DNA of 64,000 bases from Spongiibacter taiwanensis (GTDB lineage Bacteria > Pseudomonadota > Gammaproteobacteria > Pseudomonadales > Spongiibacteraceae): the NCBI RefSeq assembly GCF_023702635.1, contig NZ_CP098455.1:2108001-2172000 (forward strand), read 5' to 3'. Positions within the stretch are counted from its first letter, which is position 1; each line of letters starts with the position of its first letter. The notes beneath the pieces were generated by a model, which did no database searches, was not told the origin of the DNA, and was given only the letters and a program-made list of their open reading frames with translations. Shown in pieces: positions 57,084 to 64,000 of this stretch. Made by a program: the position numbers and the translations under genes.

Positions 57084-57983
57084 TTACAGCAAATTCAGCG
57101 GGACTTTGAGATACACCGTGCCATTGTTCTCGCTGGGGGGGAGATGGCCCGCCCGCATATTGATTTGCAGGGACGGCAAGATGAGCCGGGGCATGCCGAG
57201 GGTGGCGTCCCGGGCTTCGCGCATTTGCACAAACTGATCTTCGCTGATGCCGTCGTGAACATGGATATTGGCCGCCTTCTGTATGGCCACCGTGGTCTCA
57301 AACTCCACGGCACGGCCGCCGGGCATGTAGTCGTGACACATAAACAGCCGCAGCGCAGCGGGTAAGCTGAGTAAGCGGCGGATGGAGCTATACAGTACTC
57401 GGGCATCGCCGCCGGGGAAGTCTGCTCGTGCGGTGCCGCCATCGGGCATGAACAAGGTGTCACCAACAAAGCAGGCGTCACCCATCACGTGGCTCATGCA
57501 CGCGGGGGTGTGGCCAGGGGTGTGCAGGGCGTGGCAGATCAGATTGCCGATCTGGTATTGGTCGCCATCGGCGAACAGGGTGTCAAACTGGGAGCCGTCC
57601 CGGGCAAACTCGGTGCCCTCGTTGAAGATTTTACCGAAGGTTTGCTGCACGGTAATGATGTCGGCGCCAATGCCGATTCTGCCGCCGAGCTGCTCTTGAA
57701 TATAAGGCGCTGCCGACAGGTGATCGGCATGCACATGGGTTTCTATAATCCACTCCAGATTCAAGTTGTGCTGGCGGATATAGTCAATGATTCGGTCGGC
57801 ACCCTCCAGGGTGAGCCGGCCTGAGGCATAGTCAATCTCCATGACCGAATCTACCACCGCGCAGGCTGATGACGATGGGTCTTTCACCACATAGGAGAAG
57901 GTGTTGGTGGGTTCGTCAAAAAAGGGCACTACCTCGGGTACCTGGGTGAGGTCGACGGAAAAGGGAACCGGGCGGTAGTCCAT
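57084..57983 (-). CDS. persulfide dioxygenase (MBL fold, ETHE1/Blh-like)
   Basis: A 299-residue metallo-beta-lactamase-fold iron enzyme that oxidises glutathione persulfide to sulfite. The ATG at 57983 has AAGGAG 7 bp upstream, while the open frame reaches further up to 58061 through promoter DNA. Metal motifs are ETHVHADHLSAAPY (His83, His85, Asp87, His88), LHTPGHTPACMSH (His157), CFVGDTLF (Asp175) and MCHDYMPGGR. This set, with the ARADFPGGD loop, is typical of the proteobacterial Blh/PDO group. It is the first gene after a sigma54 promoter and is followed 13 bp later by the DUF442-SQR gene. Confidence 0.92.
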   Translation of the reverse strand: MDYRPVPFSVDLTQVPEVVPFFDEPTNTFSYVVKDPSSSACAVVDSVMEIDYASGRLTLEGADRIIDYIRQHNLNLEWIIETHVHADHLSAAPYIQEQLGGRIGIGADIITVQQTFGKIFNEGTEFARDGSQFDTLFADGDQYQIGNLICHALHTPGHTPACMSHVMGDACFVGDTLFMPDGGTARADFPGGDARVLYSSIRRLLSLPAALRLFMCHDYMPGGRAVEFETTVAIQKAANIHVHDGISEDQFVQMREARDATLGMPRLILPSLQINMRAGHLPPSENNGTVYLKVPLNLL

Positions 57984-58056
57984 GGTGTTTCTCCTTCGGG
58001 GCTGGCATGCAAGCCGTGTTATGCAAATATGGAATATGATAATTCTATTTAGATAT

Positions 58057-58073
58057 AACACAAATCGTGCCAG
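58057..58073 (-). promoter_or_regulatory. sigma54 promoter of the PDO-SQR-SulP unit
   Basis: On the minus strand: CTGGCACGATTTGTGTT. The -24 half is perfect (TGGCACG); the -12 half has GT instead of GC after the N10 spacer. The predicted start is near 58045, about 60 bp before the PDO ATG. A divergent FisR-like sigma54 activator gene nearby supports the call. Confidence 0.72.
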
Positions 58074-58168
58074 CTAGGCCCGGCACTGCCGAATTCACTC
58101 AAGATATTGTTTTTGTTTACTTTAGCAGCGTTTTTAGTGCTCGGTATCCAGACGCTAATCCGAGGTTT

Positions 58169-58204
58169 TGTCATTTATGGCAGAAATCCATGTCATAAAT
58201 GGCA
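58169..58204. promoter_or_regulatory. activator-binding element A upstream of the PDO promoter
   Basis: Inverted repeat TGTCATTTATGGCA (58169-58182), spacer GAAATCCA, TGTCATAAATGGCA (58191-58204); 12 of 14 positions are symmetrical. A closely related element lies at 61148-61182. It is centred about 115 bp upstream of the -24 element, the usual distance for a sigma54 activator site. Confidence 0.65.
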
Positions 58205-58273
58205 TGGTCGGCAGCAAAAACCGAGAACAGCAATACCACGCGGCCCGTGGCAGGCGGTGGGGCGTAGTGGTGA

Positions 58274-58549
58274 TCAGGCGTATTTGCTGAGCAGCGCGGT
58301 GATATGGCGGATCTGGTCGTCGGTGGCGCCTTCGTTGGTCTCGTGCTTGGCAATTTCCTGTTGCAGGGCGCAGGCCATGGTCTCGAAAAAGGTCTTGTCC
58401 AGGGCCTTGCGGGCAGCGGAGAGCTGTTGGGCCACTCGCTCGCAATCCTGGTCTTCCTCCATCATCCGCTGGATGCCTCTGAGCTGGCCTTCAACCCGTC
58501 GCAGTCGGCTGATCAGCGCTTTGCGTTTTTTATCCCAATCTGAGTCCAT
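58274..58549 (-). CDS. CsoR/FrmR-family repressor, probably sulfur-responsive
   Basis: A 91-residue all-helical repressor from the ATG at 58549; a longer frame adds 18 residues of no family character. It has the basic DNA-contact helix KKRKALISRLRRVEGQLRGI and two cysteines, Cys36 (QDCERV) and Cys60 (MACALQ). The copper ligand histidine expected 25 residues after the first Cys in CsoR is absent (Ala61). That argues against copper or formaldehyde sensing and for a CstR-like thiol/persulfide sensor. It is downstream of cydB, within the sulfide-oxidation cluster, which agrees. Confidence 0.82.
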   Translation of the reverse strand: MDSDWDKKRKALISRLRRVEGQLRGIQRMMEEDQDCERVAQQLSAARKALDKTFFETMACALQQEIAKHETNEGATDDQIRHITALLSKYA

Positions 58550-58621
58550 CTGTGATTGCCGTCCGCTCTTAATCCCAACAGTATACCCCGCAGGCACTGA
58601 CACTCGACACTGCCCGGCAGA

Positions 58622-59614
58622 CTACTCGTAACTCAGCGCGGTCGCCTTGCCGTGGAAGACGCGATACACGATCACGGTATAGACCAGAATCACCGGCACC
58701 GTAAGCACGACCCCAACCAGGGTAAAGGTCAGTGATTTAACGGAGGCCGCTGCCTGCCAGATGCTCATCTGACCGATGATGACGTCGGGAAAAATACTGT
58801 AGGCCAGACCCAGGGTGGCCAGCACACATATGGCGACGGTGGCGGCAAACAGGCGCCACCCTCGGCCGCGGTAGATGCCGTTGTCGTCTCTCAGCAGCAT
58901 CACAATGCCCGCGTAGCAGGCGGCGCTGAGCAGGGGAATGGGCGCCATATACAGCGCGTTAGGAAAGCTAAACCATTTGTCGGCGATCTCGTTACTGACG
59001 AGGGGGGTGGCGATGGACACCAGTAACAGGCCCAGGCCCATAGGCAGTATTGCGCCCCGGGCCCAGGCAATGCTCTTGGTTAGCAGTGATCCTTCCGCCT
59101 TCATCATCAGCCAGCCACAGGCCAACACCAGATAAAGGGCCGGTAAGGTCAGGCCGATCAGGGCGGAAAAAATCAGACTGGTCGTATCGCCTCTCAGGCC
59201 GCTGACATAGGCGCCGAGCATCCAGCCCTGGGCAATGGCGGCGGTGAGCGAGCCGACAAAAAAGGCGCGGTTCCATAAGCTTTTGTGCTGATCGCCTGCC
59301 TTCACCCGCAGATCAAAGGCGACCCCTCTGAGGATCAGGCCCATTAGCATTAACGTGGCGGGCACATACAAGGAGGTCAGGATCACTCCGTGGGCTAATG
59401 GAAACGCGATCAGTAACACCCCGACACCGAGAACGATCCAGGTTTCATTGGCATCCCAGAAGGGGCCTATGGAGGCAATCATCATGTCTTTTTCGGCTTC
59501 ATCGGCTAGGGGGAGTAACATCCCCACGCCGAGATCGTAGCCGTCGAGCACCACGTAGATCAGCAGCGCCAGGCCCATGATGCCCACGTAAATAATGGGT
59601 AACCAATACGCCAT
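58622..59614 (-). CDS. cydB: cytochrome bd-type quinol oxidase subunit II
   Basis: A 330-residue membrane subunit with about eight helices. It opens with YVGIMGLALLIYVVLDGYDLGVGMLLP and has IGPFWDANETWIVLGVGVLLIAFPLAHG, both family hallmarks. It is shorter than E. coli CydB (379) and fits the CioB group. The ATG lies one base after the cydA stop, so translation is coupled. No CydX-like small subunit is visible downstream. Together with CydA it would reduce oxygen without a copper-heme centre, and so resist sulfide. Confidence 0.93.
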   Translation of the reverse strand: MAYWLPIIYVGIMGLALLIYVVLDGYDLGVGMLLPLADEAEKDMMIASIGPFWDANETWIVLGVGVLLIAFPLAHGVILTSLYVPATLMLMGLILRGVAFDLRVKAGDQHKSLWNRAFFVGSLTAAIAQGWMLGAYVSGLRGDTTSLIFSALIGLTLPALYLVLACGWLMMKAEGSLLTKSIAWARGAILPMGLGLLLVSIATPLVSNEIADKWFSFPNALYMAPIPLLSAACYAGIVMLLRDDNGIYRGRGWRLFAATVAICVLATLGLAYSIFPDVIIGQMSIWQAAASVKSLTFTLVGVVLTVPVILVYTVIVYRVFHGKATALSYE

Positions 59615-59615
59615 G

Positions 59616-60968
59616 TCAGGCCTCCCGGTTAGCGCTGGCAGCGCTTGTCACTGGAATCAGGCGCAACGATGCCGCGGGTTTGCGCGACAGATTTCGCAGT
59701 GCGCCAATGTAGGCGACGAGTAAAAACGCATAGAGCAACAAGTAGCCCGCCAAGGTCGCTGCCACGGTGTTGCCAGGGTGGTCGGCGACCACGTCGGATA
59801 CCCTCAGCACACCGTCAATAATCCAGGGTTGGCGGCCGATTTCGGTAACGTACCAGCCGGCCAGCACCGCCACCCAGCCGGAAAAAGTCATTAACGACAG
59901 GGCTCTCAACAGGGGCTTGTTGGCGGTGTGTCGGCCGCGCAACTGCCAGGTGCCCCACCAGGACACCAGTAGCATCAGGCCGCCCACTGCGAGCATTACC
60001 CGAAAGGACCAGAACACCATCGCCACGGGCGGGTGTTCTCCTGCAAACGCATTGAGCCCTTGCACCACGCCATCGGTTTTGTGGGTAAGTATCAGGCTGG
60101 CGGCGTAGGGAATTTCAACAGCGTAGTGGTTGCGGCGCGCAGCCTCGTCGGGCAGGGCAAACACGGTAAAGGGCGCGCCGGCATCGGTCTCCCAGATCGC
60201 CTCCATGGCGGCGATCTTGGCGGGTTGGTGGGCCAGGGTATTCAGGCCGTGCAGATCGCCCACAAAGATTTGCAATGGCGCTAACACGGCGGCCAGAAAA
60301 ACCCCGGTCTTCATCACTTTCCAGGTGGCCGGGCCATCCACATTTTGCAGTGCGCGCCAGGCGCTGACCCCAGCGACCAGAAAGGCGCAGGTGAGCAGTG
60401 AGGCCAACAACATGTGGATGAAGCGATAAGGGAAGGAAGGATTGAAAATCACCGCTAGCCAACTTTCTACCATCACTACGCCGTCCTCGATCCGATAGCC
60501 GGTCGGGGTATGCATCCAAGAATTGAGGCTGAGAATCCAGAAGGCGGAAAGGGTTGTGCCAAAGGCGACCAAAAAGGCGCTGAGCAGGTGCATGCGATTA
60601 GACACCCGCTGCTTGCCAAACAGCATGATGCCCAGGAAAGAGGCTTCCAGAAAGAAGGCAGTCAGTACCTCGTAGCCAAGTAAGGGGCCCGCCACGTTGC
60701 CCGCCCGCTCCATAAAGCCGGGCCAGTTGGTGCCGAACTGGAAGCTCATGGTAATGCCCGAGACCACGCCCATCGCAAAGGTAAGGGCGAAAATTTTCAC
60801 CCAGAAGTAGTAGGCGTATTCCCATGCTTGATCGCCGGTTACGGTGAAGCGCAGACGAAAAAACAGCAGCAGCCAGCCCAGGCCGATGGAAATGGCGGGG
60901 AATAAAATATGAAAGCTAATATTGGCGGCGAATTGGATGCGGGCCAGCAGTAAGGGGTCGAGATCCAT
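59616..60968 (-). CDS. cydA: cytochrome bd-type quinol oxidase subunit I (short Q-loop, CIO type)
   Basis: Catalytic subunit of 450 residues; E. coli CydA is 522, the difference being the short Q-loop of the cyanide-insensitive oxidase (CioA) group. Heme ligand His20 (NISFHILFPAISIG), glutamates Glu100 and Glu108 (LLGYEVLTAFFLEASFLG), His185 (YRFIHMLLA) and the quinol-side GWYVTEIGRQPWIIDG motif are all present. Bd oxidases tolerate sulfide, which blocks heme-copper oxidases. It is the first gene after a sigma54 promoter, divergent from the FisR-like activator, so it is probably induced by sulfane sulfur. Confidence 0.95.
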   Translation of the reverse strand: MDLDPLLLARIQFAANISFHILFPAISIGLGWLLLFFRLRFTVTGDQAWEYAYYFWVKIFALTFAMGVVSGITMSFQFGTNWPGFMERAGNVAGPLLGYEVLTAFFLEASFLGIMLFGKQRVSNRMHLLSAFLVAFGTTLSAFWILSLNSWMHTPTGYRIEDGVVMVESWLAVIFNPSFPYRFIHMLLASLLTCAFLVAGVSAWRALQNVDGPATWKVMKTGVFLAAVLAPLQIFVGDLHGLNTLAHQPAKIAAMEAIWETDAGAPFTVFALPDEAARRNHYAVEIPYAASLILTHKTDGVVQGLNAFAGEHPPVAMVFWSFRVMLAVGGLMLLVSWWGTWQLRGRHTANKPLLRALSLMTFSGWVAVLAGWYVTEIGRQPWIIDGVLRVSDVVADHPGNTVAATLAGYLLLYAFLLVAYIGALRNLSRKPAASLRLIPVTSAASANREA

Positions 60969-61024
60969 GGGTTTCCCTTGTGTTTCGCTCGCAGGATAGA
61001 CGGTGGCGGGCGCTACCAGGGTTT

Positions 61025-61041
61025 AGCAAAGCCGATACCAG
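61025..61041 (-). promoter_or_regulatory. sigma54 promoter of the cydAB unit
   Basis: On the minus strand: CTGGTATCGGCTTTGCT. GG and GC are separated by exactly 10 bp, and the -12 half TTGCT is perfect. The predicted start is near 61013, about 45 bp before the cydA ATG. Confidence 0.75.
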
Positions 61042-61147
61042 CTTGGCGACGCAGGCGTAAAAATCTGTAACACCCTGATAAGAATAATTTATTTTCTCGA
61101 AGTGGAGAGTGGTGAAGCGATAATCGGTTTCTGGCATTGAAAGACTT

Positions 61148-61182
61148 TGCCATAATTGGCGAAATCCATGACAAAGTTGGCA
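61148..61182. promoter_or_regulatory. activator-binding element B upstream of the cydA promoter
   Basis: Reads TGCCATAATTGGC, GAAATCCATG, ACAAAGTTGGCA. It aligns with element A (58169-58204) in the same orientation with few differences, including an identical central GAAATCCATG. It ends 5 bp before the fisR-like ATG, so it could also control that gene, and is centred about 125 bp upstream of the cydA -24 element. Confidence 0.65.
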
Positions 61183-61187
61183 TCGCC

Positions 61188-62489
61188 ATGAGCGACCCGG
61201 TGAACAACCTTGATATCGGCGCCTTGCTGGAGGGCTTCGATCATCCCGCGATCCTGCTGTCGAATGATTATCAGGTGCTGGCCTGGAACGACCGCTATCG
61301 CGCCAGCTTTGGTGACATTCAGCCGGGCCAGCACTGCTACCAGGTTTCCCACGGCTACGACCGGCCCTGCGATCAGGCCGGAGAGAGTTGCCCCATGCAG
61401 GCCTGCCGCGGCTCGAAGGAAAAGGAGCGGGTGCTGCATATTCACAACAGCCCCCGTGGTCGGGAGCATATCGACGTGGAAATGCTGCCCCTGAAGGACG
61501 TAAATGGGGAGCCGCGCTATTTTATTGAGGTGTTAAAGCCAGTCGGCTTTGCCAGCGCTGAGATCAGCGGCGAACAGATGGTGGGCCGCAGCCCGGCGTT
61601 CACCGAAATGGTCGATCTGATCAACCTCGTCGCCTCTCGTGACAGTTCAGTATTGCTACTCGGCGAATCCGGCACCGGCAAAGAGCTGGCCGCCAAAGCC
61701 ATTCACGAGGCCAGTTCCCGAGCAGGCGGCCATATGGTGACGGTGGAATGTGCCGGGCTGACAGAGACCCTGTTTGAGAGCGAGCTGTTTGGCCATGTGA
61801 AAGGTGCTTTCACCGGTGCAATCCACAACAAACCCGGCTTGCTGCAGGAAGCCGAGGGCGGAACCCTGTTTTTAGACGAGATCGGCGATGTGCCCTTGGG
61901 AATGCAGGTGAAACTGCTGCGCCTGCTGGAAACCGGCAGCTATCGGGCAGTGGGCAGCACCCAGCTCAAGCGAGCCGATTTTCGGCTGGTGTGCGCGACG
62001 AATCGCAATTTGCCAGAGATGATCGCCGAGGGACTATTCAGAGAAGACCTCTATTATCGGATCAATACCTTTCCAATTTCACTGCCACCGTTGCGCCAGC
62101 GGCGTGGGGACATGGCCCTGCTCTGCAAGAGTCTGTTGAGCAAATTGGCGCCGAAGGAAAGCTACGTGGTGGCCGACTCGGCCATCAAAGCCCTAGAGGA
62201 GGCGCAGCTGCCGGGCAATATTCGCGAGTTGCGCAATGTGCTCGAGCGGGCCACCATTTTCTGCAAGTCCAATGTGATCGACCTGCCCGTTATTCAGCGT
62301 TGCCTGACTGAGCAGGGAGCACAGCTCGCCGGATCGGCGTCCTCGGCGCCAGAGCAATGGACCGACCTCAAAACCCAGGAGCGTGATTACCTGCAGCGCC
62401 TGCTGGCATATTGCGGTGGTAATAAAGAAAAAGCGGCCAAGATTGCCGGAATCAGCCCGCGCTCTCTCTATCGAAAGCTGGAAAACTAA
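61188..62489 (+). CDS. fisR: FisR-like sigma54-dependent activator sensing sulfane sulfur
   Basis: A 433-residue enhancer-binding protein. N-terminal PAS-like sensor with three cysteines in [20 protein letters not shown] (Cys50, Cys61, Cys68), the spacing (11 and 7) of the polysulfide-reactive cysteines known in FisR. Central AAA+ domain: Walker A GESGTGKE (159-166), the sigma54-contact loop GAFTGA (206-211) and Walker [13 protein letters not shown]-terminal Fis-type helix-turn-helix ([20 protein letters not shown]). The frame is open from TTG at 61137, but that stretch holds the palindromic element B, so the ATG at 61188 is chosen. It should activate the divergent cydAB and the PDO-SQR unit. 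Confidence 0.93.
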   Translation: MSDPVNNLDIGALLEGFDHPAILLSNDYQVLAWNDRYRASFGDIQPGQHCYQVSHGYDRPCDQAGESCPMQACRGSKEKERVLHIHNSPRGREHIDVEMLPLKDVNGEPRYFIEVLKPVGFASAEISGEQMVGRSPAFTEMVDLINLVASRDSSVLLLGESGTGKELAAKAIHEASSRAGGHMVTVECAGLTETLFESELFGHVKGAFTGAIHNKPGLLQEAEGGTLFLDEIGDVPLGMQVKLLRLLETGSYRAVGSTQLKRADFRLVCATNRNLPEMIAEGLFREDLYYRINTFPISLPPLRQRRGDMALLCKSLLSKLAPKESYVVADSAIKALEEAQLPGNIRELRNVLERATIFCKSNVIDLPVIQRCLTEQGAQLAGSASSAPEQWTDLKTQERDYLQRLLAYCGGNKEKAAKIAGISPRSLYRKLEN

Positions 62490-62493
62490 ACCG

Positions 62494-63051
62494 CTATTGG
62501 GACAACTCCTCATCCCGGGAAATAAGCAGGGCGTCGACACCGCCCGCTTGGTCGATCTGGGCGAAGGTGGTGCCGAACTTCACCCGAATAGAAGTGAATA
62601 CACTGTTGTCGGAGTAGGCCTTGACGACGATTTCATCAGCTGCCAGCGACAGAATGTGATAGGCAATGCCAAACTCCGGGCCATCGCGACCAATCTCAAA
62701 CATTTCGCCGTCTTCTTCGGCCGCCCGGGGGGTGGTGAAGTAAATCGGGCCGGACAGGGACCACTCGCCGTATTCGATCTGGCTCTTGATTTCGCCATCG
62801 CTGTCGATAAAGCGGGAGTCGAGGCGATAGATGCCGTCGGGTCGGCGGCTAACAATCCATTCATAACGCCGACCGTCGTGGGTTGACTGTGCCCCGTACC
62901 AGCTGCCCAGCAGCGTTTCCCATTGCAGTTGTTGGGCCGCGTCCATTGCTGGCGCAGTGCCGTTGACGGCGGTTTGCCCTGTCAACGCTGGGCTGGTGCT
63001 GCAACCTGACAGGGCCAGACACAGCGCGGTAATCAAAGCGGGAAACTTCAC
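62494..63051 (-). CDS. lipoprotein of unknown function
   Basis: A 185-residue predicted lipoprotein: signal with lipobox ALSGC (Cys17), then a lipocalin-like or beta-sandwich-like body (WETLLGSWYGAQSTHDGRRYEWIVSRRPDG, YRLDSRFIDSDGE, YGEWSLSGPIYFTT). The pattern G-x-W near the start of the body is seen in lipocalins, but identity is not certain. It ends only 4 bp from the stop of the convergent FisR-like gene. No link to the sulfur genes is evident. Confidence 0.7.
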   Translation of the reverse strand: MKFPALITALCLALSGCSTSPALTGQTAVNGTAPAMDAAQQLQWETLLGSWYGAQSTHDGRRYEWIVSRRPDGIYRLDSRFIDSDGEIKSQIEYGEWSLSGPIYFTTPRAAEEDGEMFEIGRDGPEFGIAYHILSLAADEIVVKAYSDNSVFTSIRVKFGTTFAQIDQAGGVDALLISRDEELSQ

Positions 63052-63314
63052 GGTTCAGCATCCTGTGTGGGTGTTGTTGCGGTGGCCTGGGGCATTCCCC
63101 GAGAGCGCTCTTTAGGAGCATATTTTGGGGAGCATAGTGGCTGGGTGCCGAGAGTCAGTTTGGCAAGGGTTGCGCTGGTCAGCAATGGCTTCCCTCGCAA
63201 TTTTTAATTGCCGTGGGTGGTTTTTTTTATGGGCATTGTCGAATTGGCCGGTACTAACTCGACTAAGCGGTAACGGCAACCATATGTCGTCCATTCAGCG
63301 AGAGGAATTCAGTG

Positions 63315-63734
63315 ATGTCTAAGATGATCTTTATCAACCTGCCCGTGGCCGATCTGGCCGCTGCCATGACCTTCTACCAGGCCCTCGGCTTTGAAAATAA
63401 TCCCCAATTCACCGACGATACCGCCGCCTGCATGGTGTGGAGTGAGCATATTCACGTGATGCTGCTGACCCATGCCAAGTGGCGCACCTTTACCGACCGG
63501 CCCATTCCAGCGCCGACCTCCAGTGAGGTGATGCTAGCCATTGCCTGCGACAGCCGGGACCATGTCGATGCCCTCAATACGGCCGCCGCTGCCCACGGCG
63601 GCACCGCGGATATTAACCCCATGCAGGATCACGGTTTTATGTATAACCGTAACCTGGCTGACCCGGATGGCCATGTTTGGGAGGCAATGTGGATGGACAT
63701 GGCGGCCTTTGCCGCTAGTAGCGATCCCGCCTGA
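63315..63734 (+). CDS. VOC-family (glyoxalase/extradiol dioxygenase fold) protein
   Basis: A 139-residue protein beginning MSKMIFINLPVADLAAAMTFYQALGF, the VOC domain opening, and ending with the paired module NLADPDGHVWEAMWMD. The pattern fits the PhnB/glyoxalase-like stand-alone group that includes many uncharacterised members. The ATG at 63315 follows GAGAGGAATTCAGTG; a GTG one codon earlier is possible. The RibD-like gene starts 20 bp later and may be co-transcribed. Confidence 0.88.
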   Translation: MSKMIFINLPVADLAAAMTFYQALGFENNPQFTDDTAACMVWSEHIHVMLLTHAKWRTFTDRPIPAPTSSEVMLAIACDSRDHVDALNTAAAAHGGTADINPMQDHGFMYNRNLADPDGHVWEAMWMDMAAFAASSDPA

Positions 63735-63754
63735 GTAATACCGGAGCGCAGCAA

Positions 63755-64000
63755 ATGAGAGAGATATTTCTGGGCGCTTTTGTCGGCCTTGACGGTGTGA
63801 TGCAGGCGCCGGGTGCGCCGGAGGAAGACCCCAGTGGTGGGTTTGAATCTGGTGGCTGGGTAGCCGGGTTCGGCGATCAGGAAATTGGCCCGGGCCTCGA
63901 GAGCTGGTTTGCCGAGCCCTTCGACTTACTGCTGGGACGCAATACCTACGATATTTTTGCGGCCCACTGGCCCTTTGCGGCAAGCTCGCCGGACCAACCC
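63755..64000 (+). CDS. dihydrofolate reductase/RibD C-terminal-like protein (partial, cut by window end)
   Basis: The first 82 codons are visible. The product starts MREIFLGAFVGLDGVMQAPG, then EDPSGGFESGGWVAGF and LLLGRNTYDIFAAHWPF, which is the N-terminal pattern of the YwjB/YyaP-type RibD_C family of NADPH-dependent reductases. GGAG lies upstream of the ATG with proper spacing. The gene runs off the right edge, so nothing can be said of its C-terminus. Confidence 0.8.
   Translation, partial: MREIFLGAFVGLDGVMQAPGAPEEDPSGGFESGGWVAGFGDQEIGPGLESWFAEPFDLLLGRNTYDIFAAHWPFAASSPDQP

Overview
The window looks like a chromosomal segment of a free-living, probably marine gammaproteobacterium. The order origin-like DNA, mnmG, rsmG, parA, parB, atpI-B-E-F-H-A-G-D-C, glmU, glmS is the classic gammaproteobacterial origin neighbourhood. 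The many TonB-dependent receptors with VVVTAQKR plug starts recall Cellvibrionales/Spongiibacteraceae-type genomes; that placement is inference. No rRNA, tRNA or CRISPR was recognised.

Layout. 1-4.9 kb: a TonB receptor, a stand-alone periplasmic binding protein and a hybrid histidine kinase. 4.9-5.2 kb: an AT-rich stretch with DnaA boxes, the probable oriC. 5.2-21.5 kb: tRNA modification, 16S methylation, chromosome partition, F-type ATP synthase, and the UDP-GlcNAc genes glmU and glmS. 21.5-25 kb, just after glmS (the Tn7-type target end): lower-GC accessory DNA with three small secreted or membrane proteins, attC-like folds between them, and a broken BLUF gene. 25-30 kb: a secreted protein of unknown function, membrane proteins, an EamA exporter and a cyclopropane fatty acid synthase.

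30-41 kb is a coherent locus. Two large TonB receptors flank a 912-residue dikinase with rifampin-phosphotransferase-like domain order. Then come an outer-membrane barrel, a small repeat-bearing secreted protein and a TetR regulator. Palindromic motifs recur in the promoter regions of this locus. 41-48 kb: small enzymes (GNAT, pyroglutamyl peptidase, DJ-1/PfpI, ATP-grasp) and a LemA/TPM set. 48.2-50 kb: a mosaic of palindromic repeats carrying a decayed IS481-family element. 50-53.4 kb: a DASS anion transporter, a small membrane protein and a diguanylate cyclase.

53.6-62.5 kb is a sulfide-oxidation regulon: SulP transporter, DUF442-SQR fusion, persulfide dioxygenase, CsoR-family regulator and a cyanide-insensitive-type cytochrome bd oxidase, all on the minus strand, with a divergent FisR-like sigma54 activator. 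Both transcription units have a sigma54 (-24/-12) promoter and, about 115-125 bp upstream, a shared 35-36 bp palindromic element. This predicts one sulfane-sulfur-induced circuit in which sulfide is oxidised at the quinone pool, persulfide is burned to sulfite, sulfur anions are possibly moved by SulP, and electrons go to a sulfide-tolerant terminal oxidase. The last 1.5 kb holds a lipoprotein, a VOC protein and the start of a RibD/DHFR-like gene cut by the window edge.
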